A DNA stretch of 64,000 nt from positions 884,721 through 948,720 of the forward strand of contig NZ_VNIA01000001.1 in the NCBI RefSeq assembly GCF_008124875.1, in the 5' to 3' direction. The first letter of the stretch is position 1, and the number at the start of each line of letters is the position of its first letter. The translations under genes and the position numbers were made by a program. This DNA is from Tenacibaculum adriaticum. Lineage in GTDB: Bacteria > Bacteroidota > Bacteroidia > Flavobacteriales > Flavobacteriaceae. Positions 41,617 to 51,383 of this stretch are shown here, one piece after another. The notes under the pieces are model-generated. The model was not told the origin of the DNA. It was given only the letters and a program-made list of their open reading frames with translations, and did not search any database.

Positions 41617-41641
41617 GTATCATTTTAACCATTATTGCTAA

Positions 41642-42622
41642 ATGAAAACTCGTTTATACTTTTTTTTAATTATATCTTCTTCTCTTTTTACAAAAGGATT
41701 TTCTCAAGAGACTCTACCAATTTATCAAGATTATTTGTCTGATAATGTATATTTAGTTCACCCAGCTGCTGCAGGTATTGGAGAATGTGGTAAAATTCGT
41801 TTAACAGCACGTAGTCAATGGTTAGGAGTAGATAATGCTCCACAACTACAAACAGCTAGTTTTCATGCAAAAGTAAGTAATGATTCAAAAGCTGCTTTTG
41901 GGACAATTCTATTTAATGATAAAAACGGATATCACTCACAAAAGGGAATACAAGGTACTTATGCTTATCATTTAGAAATGGATAGAGGAAATGGATTTAA
42001 TCAATTGTCATTTGGATTGTCTTTATCTGCAGTACAAAATGAAGTTGATCAATCTAGTTTTAGTACTTTCGACCCTGAGGTACAACAAATTATTGAAAGT
42101 GATTTTTATTTTAATGCTGATTTCGGTCTTGGATATCATTTAGGAGGGTTTTCTAGTTATTTTACAGTTAAGAATATATTCTTAACTGCTAAAAATAATT
42201 TGAGAGCTGAGTTTGATGCATTAAATTTGAGAAATTATGTTTTAGGGGTAGGTTATTTTTTTGGTGATGAAAAGAAATTTCAAATTGAACCTTCTCTTAT
42301 GTTTCAGTACAAAGAACAAACTTCTGAAAAAATTGTAGACATAAACTTCAAAATTTATAAGAATTTAGAAAAGGCTCAAATCTGGGCTGCTCTTTCTTAC
42401 AGAACTTCTTTTGATGGTAATTCTTTTGAAGAAGCACAATATTTCTCTCCAATTCTAGGAGTGAATTATAACAAGATGATGTTCTCTTATACATATACAA
42501 AACAGATGGGAGATATAGTATTGTCTAAAAGTGGTTTTCATCAAATCTCTCTTGGTTTTAATGTTTTGTGTAGAAAAGCGAGATTATCTGCATGTCCTAA
42601 TATCAACGGAGGTCTGTTTTAA
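41642..42622 (+). CDS. PorP/SprF-family type IX secretion outer-membrane protein
   Basis: A 326-residue outer-membrane beta-barrel with a signal peptide (FFLIISSSLFTKGFSQ). The family signature is clear: LPIYQDYLSDNVYLVHPAAA, then RSQWLGVDNAPQLQTASF and a C-terminal barrel ending near ISLGFNVLCR. PorP/SprF proteins are type IX secretion or gliding-linked components specific to Bacteroidota. This copy stands alone rather than in a por/spr or giant-adhesin operon. It converges with murI, overlapping by 4 bases at the stop codons. Confidence 0.9.
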   Translation: MKTRLYFFLIISSSLFTKGFSQETLPIYQDYLSDNVYLVHPAAAGIGECGKIRLTARSQWLGVDNAPQLQTASFHAKVSNDSKAAFGTILFNDKNGYHSQKGIQGTYAYHLEMDRGNGFNQLSFGLSLSAVQNEVDQSSFSTFDPEVQQIIESDFYFNADFGLGYHLGGFSSYFTVKNIFLTAKNNLRAEFDALNLRNYVLGVGYFFGDEKKFQIEPSLMFQYKEQTSEKIVDINFKIYKNLEKAQIWAALSYRTSFDGNSFEEAQYFSPILGVNYNKMMFSYTYTKQMGDIVLSKSGFHQISLGFNVLCRKARLSACPNINGGLF

Positions 42623-43419
42623 AAGGCTTGTTGCTTAATAGTGGTAATACTTTCAAAATCAGATAAAATATTTTCTAAAACAGTTTTATCTTTATTGATG
42701 TAAAATAGATTTTCGCCTCTTTTTTGGTCGTTGTTATTTATTAAATGTTCTGATTCAAGAACATTTTTGGTTTGTATAGCAACCGCTTCTCCCGAATCAA
42801 TAATATTAATTTTAGTTCCCACTATTTCTCTAATTTGAGGAATTAAATAAGGGTAATGAGTACAACCTAGCACTAAACAATCTACGTTTTTTTGTATCAT
42901 AGGGTGTAAATATTTTTTTAAAAGAATTGTCATTTCTTCTGAATAAATTCTTCCATTTTCAATCAATTCAACTAAACCCTCGCCAATTTGTTCTATGATA
43001 TTAATCTTTGAATCTATAGAAGAAGAAGTTTTTTCAAACAGTTCACTATTTAAGGTGCCTTTCGTAGCTAAAATACCAATGGTGTTTGTTTTTGTTTTTA
43101 AAGAAGCAGGTTTAATTGCAGGTTCAATACCAATAAAAGGCACGTTGTAATTTTCACGTAAATATTTTATTGCATTGGTGGTAGCTGTATTACAAGCAAC
43201 AACAATTAATTTACAATTTTTATTAAGTAAATATTCGGTATTCTTTATAGATAAATTAATTATTTGATCTTTTGATTTTTGACCATAAGGTGCGTTTTTA
43301 CTATCAGATAAATACACTGTATTTTCATTTGGTAAAAGAGTGTTGATTTCTTTCCAAATAGAGGTTCCACCAATACCTGAATCAAAAATACCGATAGGAT
43401 GTTGAGAATTGTCCATCAT
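42619..43419 (-). CDS. murI: Glutamate racemase
   Basis: A 266-residue enzyme making D-glutamate for peptidoglycan. The start is set at 43419 (or 43416) because the longer frame to 43467 runs through the ompH terminator hairpin. Signatures: PIGIFDSGIGGTSIW, the catalytic Cys of VVACNTATTNAIKYL, and the second Cys in VLGCTHYPYLIPQI. It is the last gene of the bam cluster on the minus strand. Confidence 0.95.
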   Translation of the reverse strand: MMDNSQHPIGIFDSGIGGTSIWKEINTLLPNENTVYLSDSKNAPYGQKSKDQIINLSIKNTEYLLNKNCKLIVVACNTATTNAIKYLRENYNVPFIGIEPAIKPASLKTKTNTIGILATKGTLNSELFEKTSSSIDSKINIIEQIGEGLVELIENGRIYSEEMTILLKKYLHPMIQKNVDCLVLGCTHYPYLIPQIREIVGTKINIIDSGEAVAIQTKNVLESEHLINNNDQKRGENLFYINKDKTVLENILSDFESITTIKQQAF

Positions 43420-43436
43420 TATGTTTACAAAAATAA

Positions 43437-43464
43437 AAATCCTGCTTCTTAAAAAGCAGGATTT
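43437..43464 (-). terminator. Terminator after ompH
   Basis: The arms AAATCCTGCTT (43437-43447) and AAGCAGGATTT (43454-43464) form an 11-base stem, with a T-rich run in the leftward direction. It lies between the ompH stop (43488) and the murI start. Confidence 0.75.
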
Positions 43465-43487
43465 CAAAAATATCTTTTTGTAAAGTT

Positions 43488-43997
43488 TTAGAAACCTAAT
43501 TTAGCTTTTACAGCAGTATAAATATCTTCTCCTTTATCATAAACGATTAATCCTTTTCCAGGAGCAGCATCTAATACATAAATAATTCCTTTTTCAGACG
43601 CAACATCTTTAATAGCTTGTTCTGCTTTTTCTAAAATAGGACGTGTTTTTTCTTGATACTTCTTGTTCATTTCTTGGTTCATAGCTTGTTCAGCTTGAGC
43701 AATTTTTTGACGATCTTGTTGTACCTCGACAGCTCTTTGTTGATTAGTCTCTTGAGTTTGACTTTTACCTTCAGCTTCGTATTTTTTAATTTTTGCCTCT
43801 AATTTCTTAAACATTCCTTCGATATCGTCTCTATATGTTTTTTGTAGTCTTTCTAATTCAGCTTTTAAAGCTTTTGTTTGAGGCATTTCTGATAATAATT
43901 TATCAGTGTTAATATGTGCAGTTTTTTGTGCATTTGCCACCCCTCCTAATCCAATCGTAAAAATTGCAACTAATAATAACGTTTTTAAATGTTTCAT
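43488..43997 (-). CDS. OmpH/Skp periplasmic chaperone (short copy)
   Basis: A 169-residue Skp-like protein with a signal peptide (LLLVAIFTIGLGGVANAQ). The sequence has long coiled-coil arms (about 40-120) and ends in the conserved beta-core segment IIYVLDAAPGKGLIVYDKG. It escorts outer-membrane proteins to BamA. The next gene upstream is a longer homologue, the usual tandem arrangement in Flavobacteriia. Confidence 0.93.
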   Translation of the reverse strand: MKHLKTLLLVAIFTIGLGGVANAQKTAHINTDKLLSEMPQTKALKAELERLQKTYRDDIEGMFKKLEAKIKKYEAEGKSQTQETNQQRAVEVQQDRQKIAQAEQAMNQEMNKKYQEKTRPILEKAEQAIKDVASEKGIIYVLDAAPGKGLIVYDKGEDIYTAVKAKLGF

Positions 43998-44036
43998 GTT
44001 TAATCTAATTTAAATTTAATGTGTCCTTTTTTTTGT

Positions 44037-44840
44037 TTATTCGTCTGTTTTTTGTCCAGCGTCTTTTTTCTTTTCAGCTTCTTCCTTTGCCTTTTTTAAG
44101 GCTTCTCTTTTTTCTTGTAAGAGTTTTCTTTTATCTTCTCTAGCCTTTAAAAGTGCCTGTCTCTTTTCTTCTATTTGTTTGTATTTAGCTTCTTTATCAG
44201 CTTTTCTTTTTTGTTTTATAGCTTCTCTTTGTGCTAAGCGTTCTTTTTCTTCTTCAGATAAACCTTCTTTATCTAATAATTTTTTTCTTTCTGCAATCTT
44301 ATCAACTTTAGCTTGTTTTTTTTGATCGATATTAATTATTTTGATAACAAAGTCGCTAATATCGTGTTTTTTGTTTGAATATAGTATAACTAAGTCTCCA
44401 GATTTATCAAAAACAAAATCATAATTTTTACGAGAGGCTATAGTTTGAATAGCATTGTAAACTTGATCTTGAACAGGCTGTATTAATTTTCTTCTTAAAA
44501 TATACATGTCACCTTCTGGGCCAAAATATAATGATTCTAATCTACGTAAAGATTCTTGTTTAATTGTAATATCTTCTTCTCTTTCGTCTATTAAATCTTT
44601 AGTTAAAATCGCTTTTTCGTTAGCTAAATCAGTTTTTAAAACTTCTATGCTACGGGCTTCTTTATCTAAGTTTGCTTTCCATTTTTCTACTTTGGTATTT
44701 AACGAGTTTTGTGCTTCTAAATATTCAGGCACATTCTGTAAAATGTATTCCATATCTATATAAGCAATTCGTTGTGTTTTTTGAGCAGTAATTACTGTAA
44801 CAATAAGTAAAAGAACGATTGATAAAATATTTTTTTTCAT
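44037..44840 (-). CDS. OmpH/Skp periplasmic chaperone (long copy)
   Basis: A 267-residue Skp/OmpH-family protein: signal peptide, RIAYIDMEYILQNVPEYLEA, coiled-coil arms, and YDFVFDKSGDLVILYSN. The last 70 residues are an unusual highly charged Lys/Glu/Arg helical extension that the short copy lacks. Lies between bamA and the short ompH. Confidence 0.92.
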   Translation of the reverse strand: MKKNILSIVLLLIVTVITAQKTQRIAYIDMEYILQNVPEYLEAQNSLNTKVEKWKANLDKEARSIEVLKTDLANEKAILTKDLIDEREEDITIKQESLRRLESLYFGPEGDMYILRRKLIQPVQDQVYNAIQTIASRKNYDFVFDKSGDLVILYSNKKHDISDFVIKIINIDQKKQAKVDKIAERKKLLDKEGLSEEEKERLAQREAIKQKRKADKEAKYKQIEEKRQALLKAREDKRKLLQEKREALKKAKEEAEKKKDAGQKTDE

Positions 44841-44905
44841 CTTTATATAATGTGTTTAGAAAAAACCGTGCCAAAAACTAGACACATTACAAATGTATCA
44901 TTTTT

Positions 44906-47488
44906 TTAGAACTGTCTTCCGATTATAAAATGTGTTTGCCAGCCAGATTTTGTTGGATTTATTGCATTGTCTCCTGGTAATGGATCAAAACCATGAGCAA
45001 AATCAATACCTAATAGACCAAATGCAGGCATAAAAATACGAATACCTAATCCAGCAGAACGTTTTAATTCAAACGGATTGTATTCACTGAAATTGTTGTA
45101 AGAGTTTCCTGCTTCTAAAAAACCTAAAGTATAAATAGATGCTGAAGGTTTGTCTGTAATAGAATAACGTAGTTCTAACTGAAATTTATTATAGATAGAG
45201 CCTCCTTCATTTTGGCCATCAGGACCAATAGAAAGGCTATTGTTTTCATAGCCACGCAACCCAATAGTTTCACGACCATCTAATTGGCCTTGTGCTATAC
45301 CATCACCTCCAACAAAATATCTTTCAACGGGAGTTAATCCAAGTTTATCATTGTATGAACCTAAATATCCAACTTCAAAATTAGACATTAAAACTAGTTT
45401 ATTAGCTAAAGAGGTGTACCATTTTCCTTTTGCAGATAATTTATAATATTCTAACCATTTGTATTTATCGGCCAAATAAGCTTGTGTTTGTTCTGTTGTA
45501 GGTTGAGAAGGTTCTATATAATCTTTTCCATTGAACAAAGAATAAGGTAAAGTAGCTTTTGCTTTAATTGAGAATTCAGAACCATAGGTTGGAAAAATTA
45601 AACTTGGTCCTGCAGAATTACGACTTAAAGAAATTGTATAAGCTAAGTTATTTAAATCCCCTTGACTCAAGGCAACAGAAGAGCTACCTACACGATAACC
45701 ATAGTTATTTAAATCGATTTGTTGATAACTGACACTTTGAGAAAGAGTAAAATAATCATCAGGCCATTGTAAACGTTTTCCTAAACCAACAGAAGCTCCT
45801 AAAATACTCAGACTTTGATCTCTATTTACATTATTTGTTGAATAATTATATTGATATTGATTAGATAGGTATACAGAAAATGATAAAGATTGCGGTGTTT
45901 TTCCACCTAACCAAGGCTCTGTAAATGAAAAACTATAAGTATTATACGTTCTACTTGCTTGTAAACGTAAGGATAATTGTTGTCCATCACCCATTGGTAA
46001 AGGCTTATATGCTTCTTTGTTAAAAAGATTTCTAATAGAAAAATTATTAAAAGAAAGACCTAAAGTACCAATGAAGGATCCCCCTCCATAACCACCTTGT
46101 AATTCAATTTGGCTACCGCCTTTTTCAACTACAGAAAAATCGATATCTGCAGTTTTATTTTGGTAATCTGGTTTTACGTCTGGTGTTACGTTGGTGTCAA
46201 AAAATCCTAATTGACCAATTTCGCGAATGGAACGAATAATATTTTCACGACTAAATAAATCTCCTGGCTTTACGCGTAATTCTCTAAAAATTACATGATC
46301 ATTTGTTTTGTCGTTACCAGTAACTGTTACTTTTTTAATAGTTGCTTGTTCATCTTCACGAATACGAACTTCTACAGTAATAGAGTCGTTCTCAACTTTT
46401 GTTTCAACAGCATTTACTGAAGAGAATAAATATCCATTGTTATGATATAACGTTTGAATGTCTTGAGAATCTGGGGTGCCATCTCCAGAAATACGCTCTT
46501 TTAAGACTTTTCCATTATATATATCGCCTTTGTCAATTCTTAAAAATCTATTTAAGAAATCATCATTGTATTTTTTATTTCCAACAAATAAAATTTCATT
46601 AAAACGATATTGTTTTCCTTCTTCTAATTTAATTTCAAGATTGATAGTATTGTCATTATTCCAAACCAACTTATCACTTAAAATTCGAGCATCTCTATAT
46701 CCTAATTCACTGTATCGTTCTAAAATTCCTTCTAAATCTTTTTGATAATCATCCTGAATGTATTTAGACGTTTTCCAGAAGCGACCAAAAAACTTACGTT
46801 TTGTGTTTTTCATAACACCACGTAATTGACCATCTGACAAAGCATCATTACCAATGAATATAATATCTTTAATTTTAATACGATTACCTTTATCAATAAA
46901 GATATTCATGTCAACACTGTTGGTGTCTGACGTGTCTTTTTTAGTATTTAAAGAAACTTTGGCCTTCAAGAAACCTTTGTCTGTATACTTCTTTTTTAAG
47001 TAATTACGAGTCGTTACAATAAGGTTATCTGTAACCTGAGCACCTTTTTTAAGTTCAGACTCTTTTTGCAACTCTTTTGCTTTCGATTTACCTACACCAG
47101 TTATAGTTATCTTATTTAATTGAGGCAATTCTGTTACGACAAATTGTAAGTAAACAGTTTCCCCGTCTAATTTAGCTAGATATACATCAACATCACTAAA
47201 CTGTTTGCTTTCGTATAATTTTTTAATAGCACTTGTAAGCTTATCTCCTGGTAATTTAATAGTTTGACCATCTATTAAACCAGTATATACACGAACAGTT
47301 TGTTCAGTGAATTTTTGTAAGCCTGTTACTGTAATTCCCCCAAGGATGTATTCTTTTCCTTTTTCGTAATTGATTTTACCAGTAGCTTCCTTCGTAGGAA
47401 TACTGTCTTTTGGTGTATCTTGTGCTTGCGTACTCAACGCGCTAAATGCGATGATAAATAATGCTGTTAAAAATGAATTTTTATTCAT
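44906..47488 (-). CDS. bamA: Outer-membrane protein assembly factor BamA
   Basis: An 860-residue BamA when started at 47488, which gives a standard signal peptide (FLTALFIIAFSALSTQAQ); an upstream ATG at 47545 lies inside uppS. Five POTRA domains occupy about the first 440 residues (for example ILGGITVTGLQKFTEQTVR and ITITGVGKSKAKEL), then a 16-stranded barrel with the VRGF-equivalent GLRGYENNS motif and a C-terminal FIIGRQF. It inserts outer-membrane proteins. The start region overlaps the uppS end by 8 bases. Confidence 0.95.
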   Translation of the reverse strand: MNKNSFLTALFIIAFSALSTQAQDTPKDSIPTKEATGKINYEKGKEYILGGITVTGLQKFTEQTVRVYTGLIDGQTIKLPGDKLTSAIKKLYESKQFSDVDVYLAKLDGETVYLQFVVTELPQLNKITITGVGKSKAKELQKESELKKGAQVTDNLIVTTRNYLKKKYTDKGFLKAKVSLNTKKDTSDTNSVDMNIFIDKGNRIKIKDIIFIGNDALSDGQLRGVMKNTKRKFFGRFWKTSKYIQDDYQKDLEGILERYSELGYRDARILSDKLVWNNDNTINLEIKLEEGKQYRFNEILFVGNKKYNDDFLNRFLRIDKGDIYNGKVLKERISGDGTPDSQDIQTLYHNNGYLFSSVNAVETKVENDSITVEVRIREDEQATIKKVTVTGNDKTNDHVIFRELRVKPGDLFSRENIIRSIREIGQLGFFDTNVTPDVKPDYQNKTADIDFSVVEKGGSQIELQGGYGGGSFIGTLGLSFNNFSIRNLFNKEAYKPLPMGDGQQLSLRLQASRTYNTYSFSFTEPWLGGKTPQSLSFSVYLSNQYQYNYSTNNVNRDQSLSILGASVGLGKRLQWPDDYFTLSQSVSYQQIDLNNYGYRVGSSSVALSQGDLNNLAYTISLSRNSAGPSLIFPTYGSEFSIKAKATLPYSLFNGKDYIEPSQPTTEQTQAYLADKYKWLEYYKLSAKGKWYTSLANKLVLMSNFEVGYLGSYNDKLGLTPVERYFVGGDGIAQGQLDGRETIGLRGYENNSLSIGPDGQNEGGSIYNKFQLELRYSITDKPSASIYTLGFLEAGNSYNNFSEYNPFELKRSAGLGIRIFMPAFGLLGIDFAHGFDPLPGDNAINPTKSGWQTHFIIGRQF

Positions 47489-48233
47489 TGATGTCAATCT
47501 GTTCACTTGTCTTTCCAAATCTTCGTTCTCTGTTCTGATAATCAATTATTGCGTCGAAAAGATTTTCTTTTCTAAAGTCTGGCCACAAAATTTCTGTAAA
47601 GTATAATTCTGCATAAGCCATTTGCCAAAGCAAAAAATTACTTATTCTTTGTTCGCCACTTGTACGTATCATTAAATCAACGTCGGGCAAATTAAATGTA
47701 TATAAATGATTATTTATAATATTTTCGTCTATTTTTTCAATATCTAATTCGTTATTAACAACTTTTTTAGATATGTTTTTGATTGCATTAACAATTTCTT
47801 CTCGCGAACCATAACTTAATGCGAATGTTAAGGTAATTTTTGTGTTTTTTTTGGTTTCTTCAATAATATTAGTCAATACTTTTTGAGTTTTTTTTGGAAG
47901 CTGATCTATATTACCAATACTATTTATTTTAATCTCATTTTCCTGAAAACTAGGGAGTTCTTTTTTTAAAGTAGAAACTAATAAACTCATTAAGGCATCT
48001 ACTTCTAATTTTGGACGATTCCAGTTTTCTGTAGAAAAAGCATAAAGTGTTATATACTTTGTGCCAATATCGGATGCGCCTGCTACAGCTTCTCGTACTG
48101 CTGTTAAAGCATTTTTATGACCAAAAACTCTTTGCATACCCCTTCCTTTAGCCCAACGACCATTACCATCCATAATTATGGCGATGTGATTGGGAACCTT
48201 ATTAAGGTTAATACTTTGCAGTTTATTACTCAT
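47481..48233 (-). CDS. uppS: Isoprenyl transferase (undecaprenyl diphosphate synthase)
   Basis: A 250-residue cis-prenyltransferase making the lipid carrier for cell-wall synthesis. Signatures: HIAIIMDGNGRWAKGRGMQR, TLYAFSTENWNRP, LMIRTSGEQRISNFLLWQMA and FTEILWPDF. Gene order uppS-bamA-ompH is conserved in Bacteroidota. It lies 5 bases downstream of the DUF6089 gene. Confidence 0.97.
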   Translation of the reverse strand: MSNKLQSINLNKVPNHIAIIMDGNGRWAKGRGMQRVFGHKNALTAVREAVAGASDIGTKYITLYAFSTENWNRPKLEVDALMSLLVSTLKKELPSFQENEIKINSIGNIDQLPKKTQKVLTNIIEETKKNTKITLTFALSYGSREEIVNAIKNISKKVVNNELDIEKIDENIINNHLYTFNLPDVDLMIRTSGEQRISNFLLWQMAYAELYFTEILWPDFRKENLFDAIIDYQNRERRFGKTSEQIDINE

Positions 48234-48238
48234 AAGTT

Positions 48239-48916
48239 TTATTCTCTAGGTGCATAACAAGGAGGTCTTCCAAAGGTATATACCAAAGAAATTCCTGTAA
48301 ATATATAATGATCATTGCCTGTTCCAGCAAAGTTTAATCTAGCTATTTTGTCAGTTGTATAATCTAAATTGTCTACAAAGGTAAGACGAATTCCTGATTC
48401 TATGGCATACGCTAAGTTATCCGCTAGCCTACCCTTAACACCCAAACCCATTGGAATTGAGTAGGAAAAAGTATTTTCAAAAATAGATCTATTGTTAGTA
48501 GTTATATAATCAATAGTTTTATAGTTAAAAACAGCAATTTCTGCTAAGATATACGGTGTGAAAGAGGTTTTATGTTCTCTTATATTATATTCAAAGAAGT
48601 TAAATTCTATTCCTGCTGCAAATTCATGGATTGTGTTGGTAAAGCTGTACCCGCGTTGCTTTCTGTATGGACTCGATGCTTTTGTATCATTACCAGATAT
48701 AGGTATGTATGTAAAGGTACCACGTAAAGCGATTCTTGGGTTTAAATTATATTTATAGATTAAGCCACCACCAACTTCATTGGGATTAATATAATTGGTG
48801 TTTCCAACGTCACCAATGTAGTTGCTTCCCCCTAAAAAAAATCCAATTTCATGAATTTGAGAGAAAGAAATACTTGTTGTACAAGTAAGTAGTAAGGAAA
48901 TAAAATATTTCTTCAT
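48239..48916 (-). CDS. DUF6089 outer-membrane beta-barrel protein
   Basis: A 225-residue protein with a signal peptide (ISLLLTCTTSISFS) and outer-membrane-like beta strands: EIGFFLGGSNYIGDVGNTNY is the DUF6089 signature. It precedes uppS, its usual position in Flavobacteriia. Function unknown; probably linked to envelope assembly by neighbourhood. Confidence 0.9.
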   Translation of the reverse strand: MKKYFISLLLTCTTSISFSQIHEIGFFLGGSNYIGDVGNTNYINPNEVGGGLIYKYNLNPRIALRGTFTYIPISGNDTKASSPYRKQRGYSFTNTIHEFAAGIEFNFFEYNIREHKTSFTPYILAEIAVFNYKTIDYITTNNRSIFENTFSYSIPMGLGVKGRLADNLAYAIESGIRLTFVDNLDYTTDKIARLNFAGTGNDHYIFTGISLVYTFGRPPCYAPRE

Positions 48917-49020
48917 TGGTAAAAATAGCGTGCAAATATAGGGATTTGAATTTGCTTTAAAAAGTTAATAATCTGTCTTTTTTGATTAACTTCTTTTTTA
49001 CCATTTTATTGTAAGAAAAG

Positions 49021-49920
49021 TTATTGCATAGGCTCATTACGAGTATCTTCTCCCCAAAGTAATTTTCCTCGTAAAGTTTTTAAGTAAGATTGATTCTTTA
49101 AAATAACGCTTTTAATGGTGAAATCAGCCTTTTTTATATACACTTTAGTTTCTTGTGAAGCTGTCGTAATTCTCGAATCTAAAGAAATTAAAAAATCTTT
49201 CTCACGTGCACTTACTTCTAATTGTATAGCAGTATCATCTGGTATTACCATGGGGCGTGCATTTAGATTGTGTGGTGCAATAGGAGTGATTACTAAACTT
49301 TTCGAGTTCGGTAATATTACAGGACCATTACAGCTTAAAGAGTAACCGGTAGATCCTGTAGGAGTAGCGATAATTAAACCATCTGCCCAATAATTAGTGA
49401 GATATTCATCGTTTAAATAGGTTTTTATGCCAATCATAGAAGTAGTGTTTCTACGGGCAATAGTAACTTCATTAAGAGCAAAGTTAATTTCGGAAAATTC
49501 TTTTGCTCTAGGGTTAGTTTCCACTTCTAAAAGAGATCTTTCTTGAATATAATATTCTTTTTTTAGTAATAATTGAATCGCTTTTTCAATTTCATCTTTT
49601 TGTACAGTAGCTAAAAAACCTAATCTACCTGTATTAATTCCTAAAATAGGAATGTTTAAATTACGAACATAAGTTACGGCACGCAAAATGGTTCCGTCTC
49701 CACCTACGGTAAACATAAAATCGAATGAATCAGATAAATCATTAAAGTGAGAAAATGTTGGGTATTTTTTATTGAGTGATTTATTTTCAATCAACAAATT
49801 GTAAAATTCTTCTTCAAAAGCAATAATAACATCATGAGTTTTTAAAGCTGTTATTAAAATTTGAATTTCCTTTTCTGCAGAAATGGTGTAAGATTGTCCG
49901 TAAATCGCAATTTTCTTCAC
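49021..49920 (-). CDS. nadK: NAD kinase
   Basis: A 299-residue enzyme phosphorylating NAD to NADP. GGDGTILRA carries the Gly-rich diphosphate motif; GRLGFLATV, NEVTIAR and the GSTGYSLSCNGP loop complete the family signature. It lies in the minus-strand cluster between the CBS protein (23 bases upstream) and DUF6089. Confidence 0.96.
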   Translation of the reverse strand: MKKIAIYGQSYTISAEKEIQILITALKTHDVIIAFEEEFYNLLIENKSLNKKYPTFSHFNDLSDSFDFMFTVGGDGTILRAVTYVRNLNIPILGINTGRLGFLATVQKDEIEKAIQLLLKKEYYIQERSLLEVETNPRAKEFSEINFALNEVTIARRNTTSMIGIKTYLNDEYLTNYWADGLIIATPTGSTGYSLSCNGPVILPNSKSLVITPIAPHNLNARPMVIPDDTAIQLEVSAREKDFLISLDSRITTASQETKVYIKKADFTIKSVILKNQSYLKTLRGKLLWGEDTRNEPMQ

Positions 49921-49942
49921 TTAAAATGTATGTTTTTTAGAC

Positions 49943-50608
49943 CTAAATGCCTAAATATTTTTTTAAATAATTAGCTCTATCTTTAAGTTGATCTAGGTAA
50001 AAATCATCTTCATGTTGTGTAATTACGTGATAGTTATATCTGCGAAATGTTTGAATGATTTCATTCATTTCTTCAGAAGAAATTTTTAGCGTAATTTGAA
50101 CATCGTCTACAGTTTCATGAGACACATATAAACCTAATAATCGGGCATTATTACTTTCAACAATTTGAGAAACCTGGCTCATAGAGAAATCGGTTTTTGT
50201 TGTTGAAACTATTAACGTTTCATTATCATGATGCATAAATGGGCTATCTGCAAAAAGGTCTAAAATATCAGTTAAATCGTAATACCCTATATAGAATTGT
50301 TCTTGGTTTAAAACAGGAATCAAATTACAATCGTTATCAGCAAATAAAGCTATTAAATCTAATAAAGATGTGTTTTCCGTAGCGAAAAAATGATGAAATA
50401 AGTATGTGTATTCTTTTAATTCAGCATCTGTGTTCTCTATAGTTCTAATATCGCTTTCAGCAACACAGCCTAAAAGCTTGTTTTTTTCAATAATAGGAAA
50501 ATGAGAAATAGGGTAATTTTTACACATTTGTTGTGCTTTTTTTACCGTGCTATGAAGTGATAGCGCTTTAATTTCTTTTAATATATAATCGTTGATATTC
50601 ATTAACAC
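49943..50608 (-). CDS. CBS-domain protein
   Basis: A 221-residue protein with two CBS motifs in the first 130 residues (AQQMCKNYPISHFPIIEKNK then CNLIPVLNQEQFYIGYYDLT) and a C-terminal ACT-like half (SQIVESNNARLLGLYV). It probably binds an adenylate nucleotide and regulates an unknown partner. Typical neighbour of nadK and pdxJ in Flavobacteriia. An alternative start at 50602 shortens it by two residues. Confidence 0.85.
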   Translation of the reverse strand: MLMNINDYILKEIKALSLHSTVKKAQQMCKNYPISHFPIIEKNKLLGCVAESDIRTIENTDAELKEYTYLFHHFFATENTSLLDLIALFADNDCNLIPVLNQEQFYIGYYDLTDILDLFADSPFMHHDNETLIVSTTKTDFSMSQVSQIVESNNARLLGLYVSHETVDDVQITLKISSEEMNEIIQTFRRYNYHVITQHEDDFYLDQLKDRANYLKKYLGI

Positions 50609-50661
50609 GAATATAGTTTAAAAACTTTTAATGATTTACTTTTGTATTTTAATTTGAAATA

Positions 50662-51378
50662 ATGACAAAGTTAAGTGTAAATATTAATAAAATTGCTACG
50701 TTACGTAATTCTCGTGGTGGAAATGTACCTAATTTATTACAGGTTGCTAAAGATATTCAGGAATTTGGTGCAGAAGGAATTACCATTCATCCAAGACCCG
50801 ATGAACGTCACATTCGTTACCAAGATGCTTACGATTTAAAACCGATTGTGATTACAGAATACAATATTGAAGGAAATCCGATTAAAAAATTTATGGATTT
50901 GGTTTTAGACATTAAGCCTACTCAAGTTACGTTGGTGCCAGATGCTATAGATGCAATTACTTCGAACGCAGGTTGGGATACCATAAAACATCAATCATAT
51001 TTACAAGAAGTGATTGCTGAATTTAAAAAGGCAGGAATTAGAACTTCAATTTTTATTGATACTGATTTAAAATTGATAGAAGCTGCTGCAAAAACAGGTG
51101 CAGACCGTATAGAATTGTATACCGAGCATTTTGCTAGTGAATATGAAAAAGGAAACAAAGAAACTGTAAAACCATATACAAAAGCGGCAATTTTAGCACA
51201 CGATTTAGGTTTGGGTATTAATGCTGGTCATGATTTAAGTTTAGAGAATATTAAATTTTTTAAAGAGAATGTCCCAAATTTAGCGGAGGTTTCTATTGGA
51301 CACGCTTTAATTTCTGAAAGCATTTATTTAGGGTTAGAGAATGTCGTAAATATGTATTTACATAAATTAAAAGGATAA
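50662..51378 (+). CDS. pdxJ: Pyridoxine 5'-phosphate synthase
   Basis: A 238-residue TIM-barrel enzyme condensing 1-deoxyxylulose 5-phosphate with the PdxA product. Signatures: [41 protein letters not shown], and the late GHDLSLENI and [10 protein letters not shown]. Divergent from the CBS/nadK operon; pdxJ and the esterase downstream are separated by 5 bases. Confidence 0.97.
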   Translation: MTKLSVNINKIATLRNSRGGNVPNLLQVAKDIQEFGAEGITIHPRPDERHIRYQDAYDLKPIVITEYNIEGNPIKKFMDLVLDIKPTQVTLVPDAIDAITSNAGWDTIKHQSYLQEVIAEFKKAGIRTSIFIDTDLKLIEAAAKTGADRIELYTEHFASEYEKGNKETVKPYTKAAILAHDLGLGINAGHDLSLENIKFFKENVPNLAEVSIGHALISESIYLGLENVVNMYLHKLKG

Positions 51379-51383
51379 AAATC

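Noticed and set aside
43419..43467. Longer murI start at 43467
   Set aside because: The extra 16 codons translate the terminator hairpin of ompH; the inner ATG at 43419 gives the normal N-terminus.
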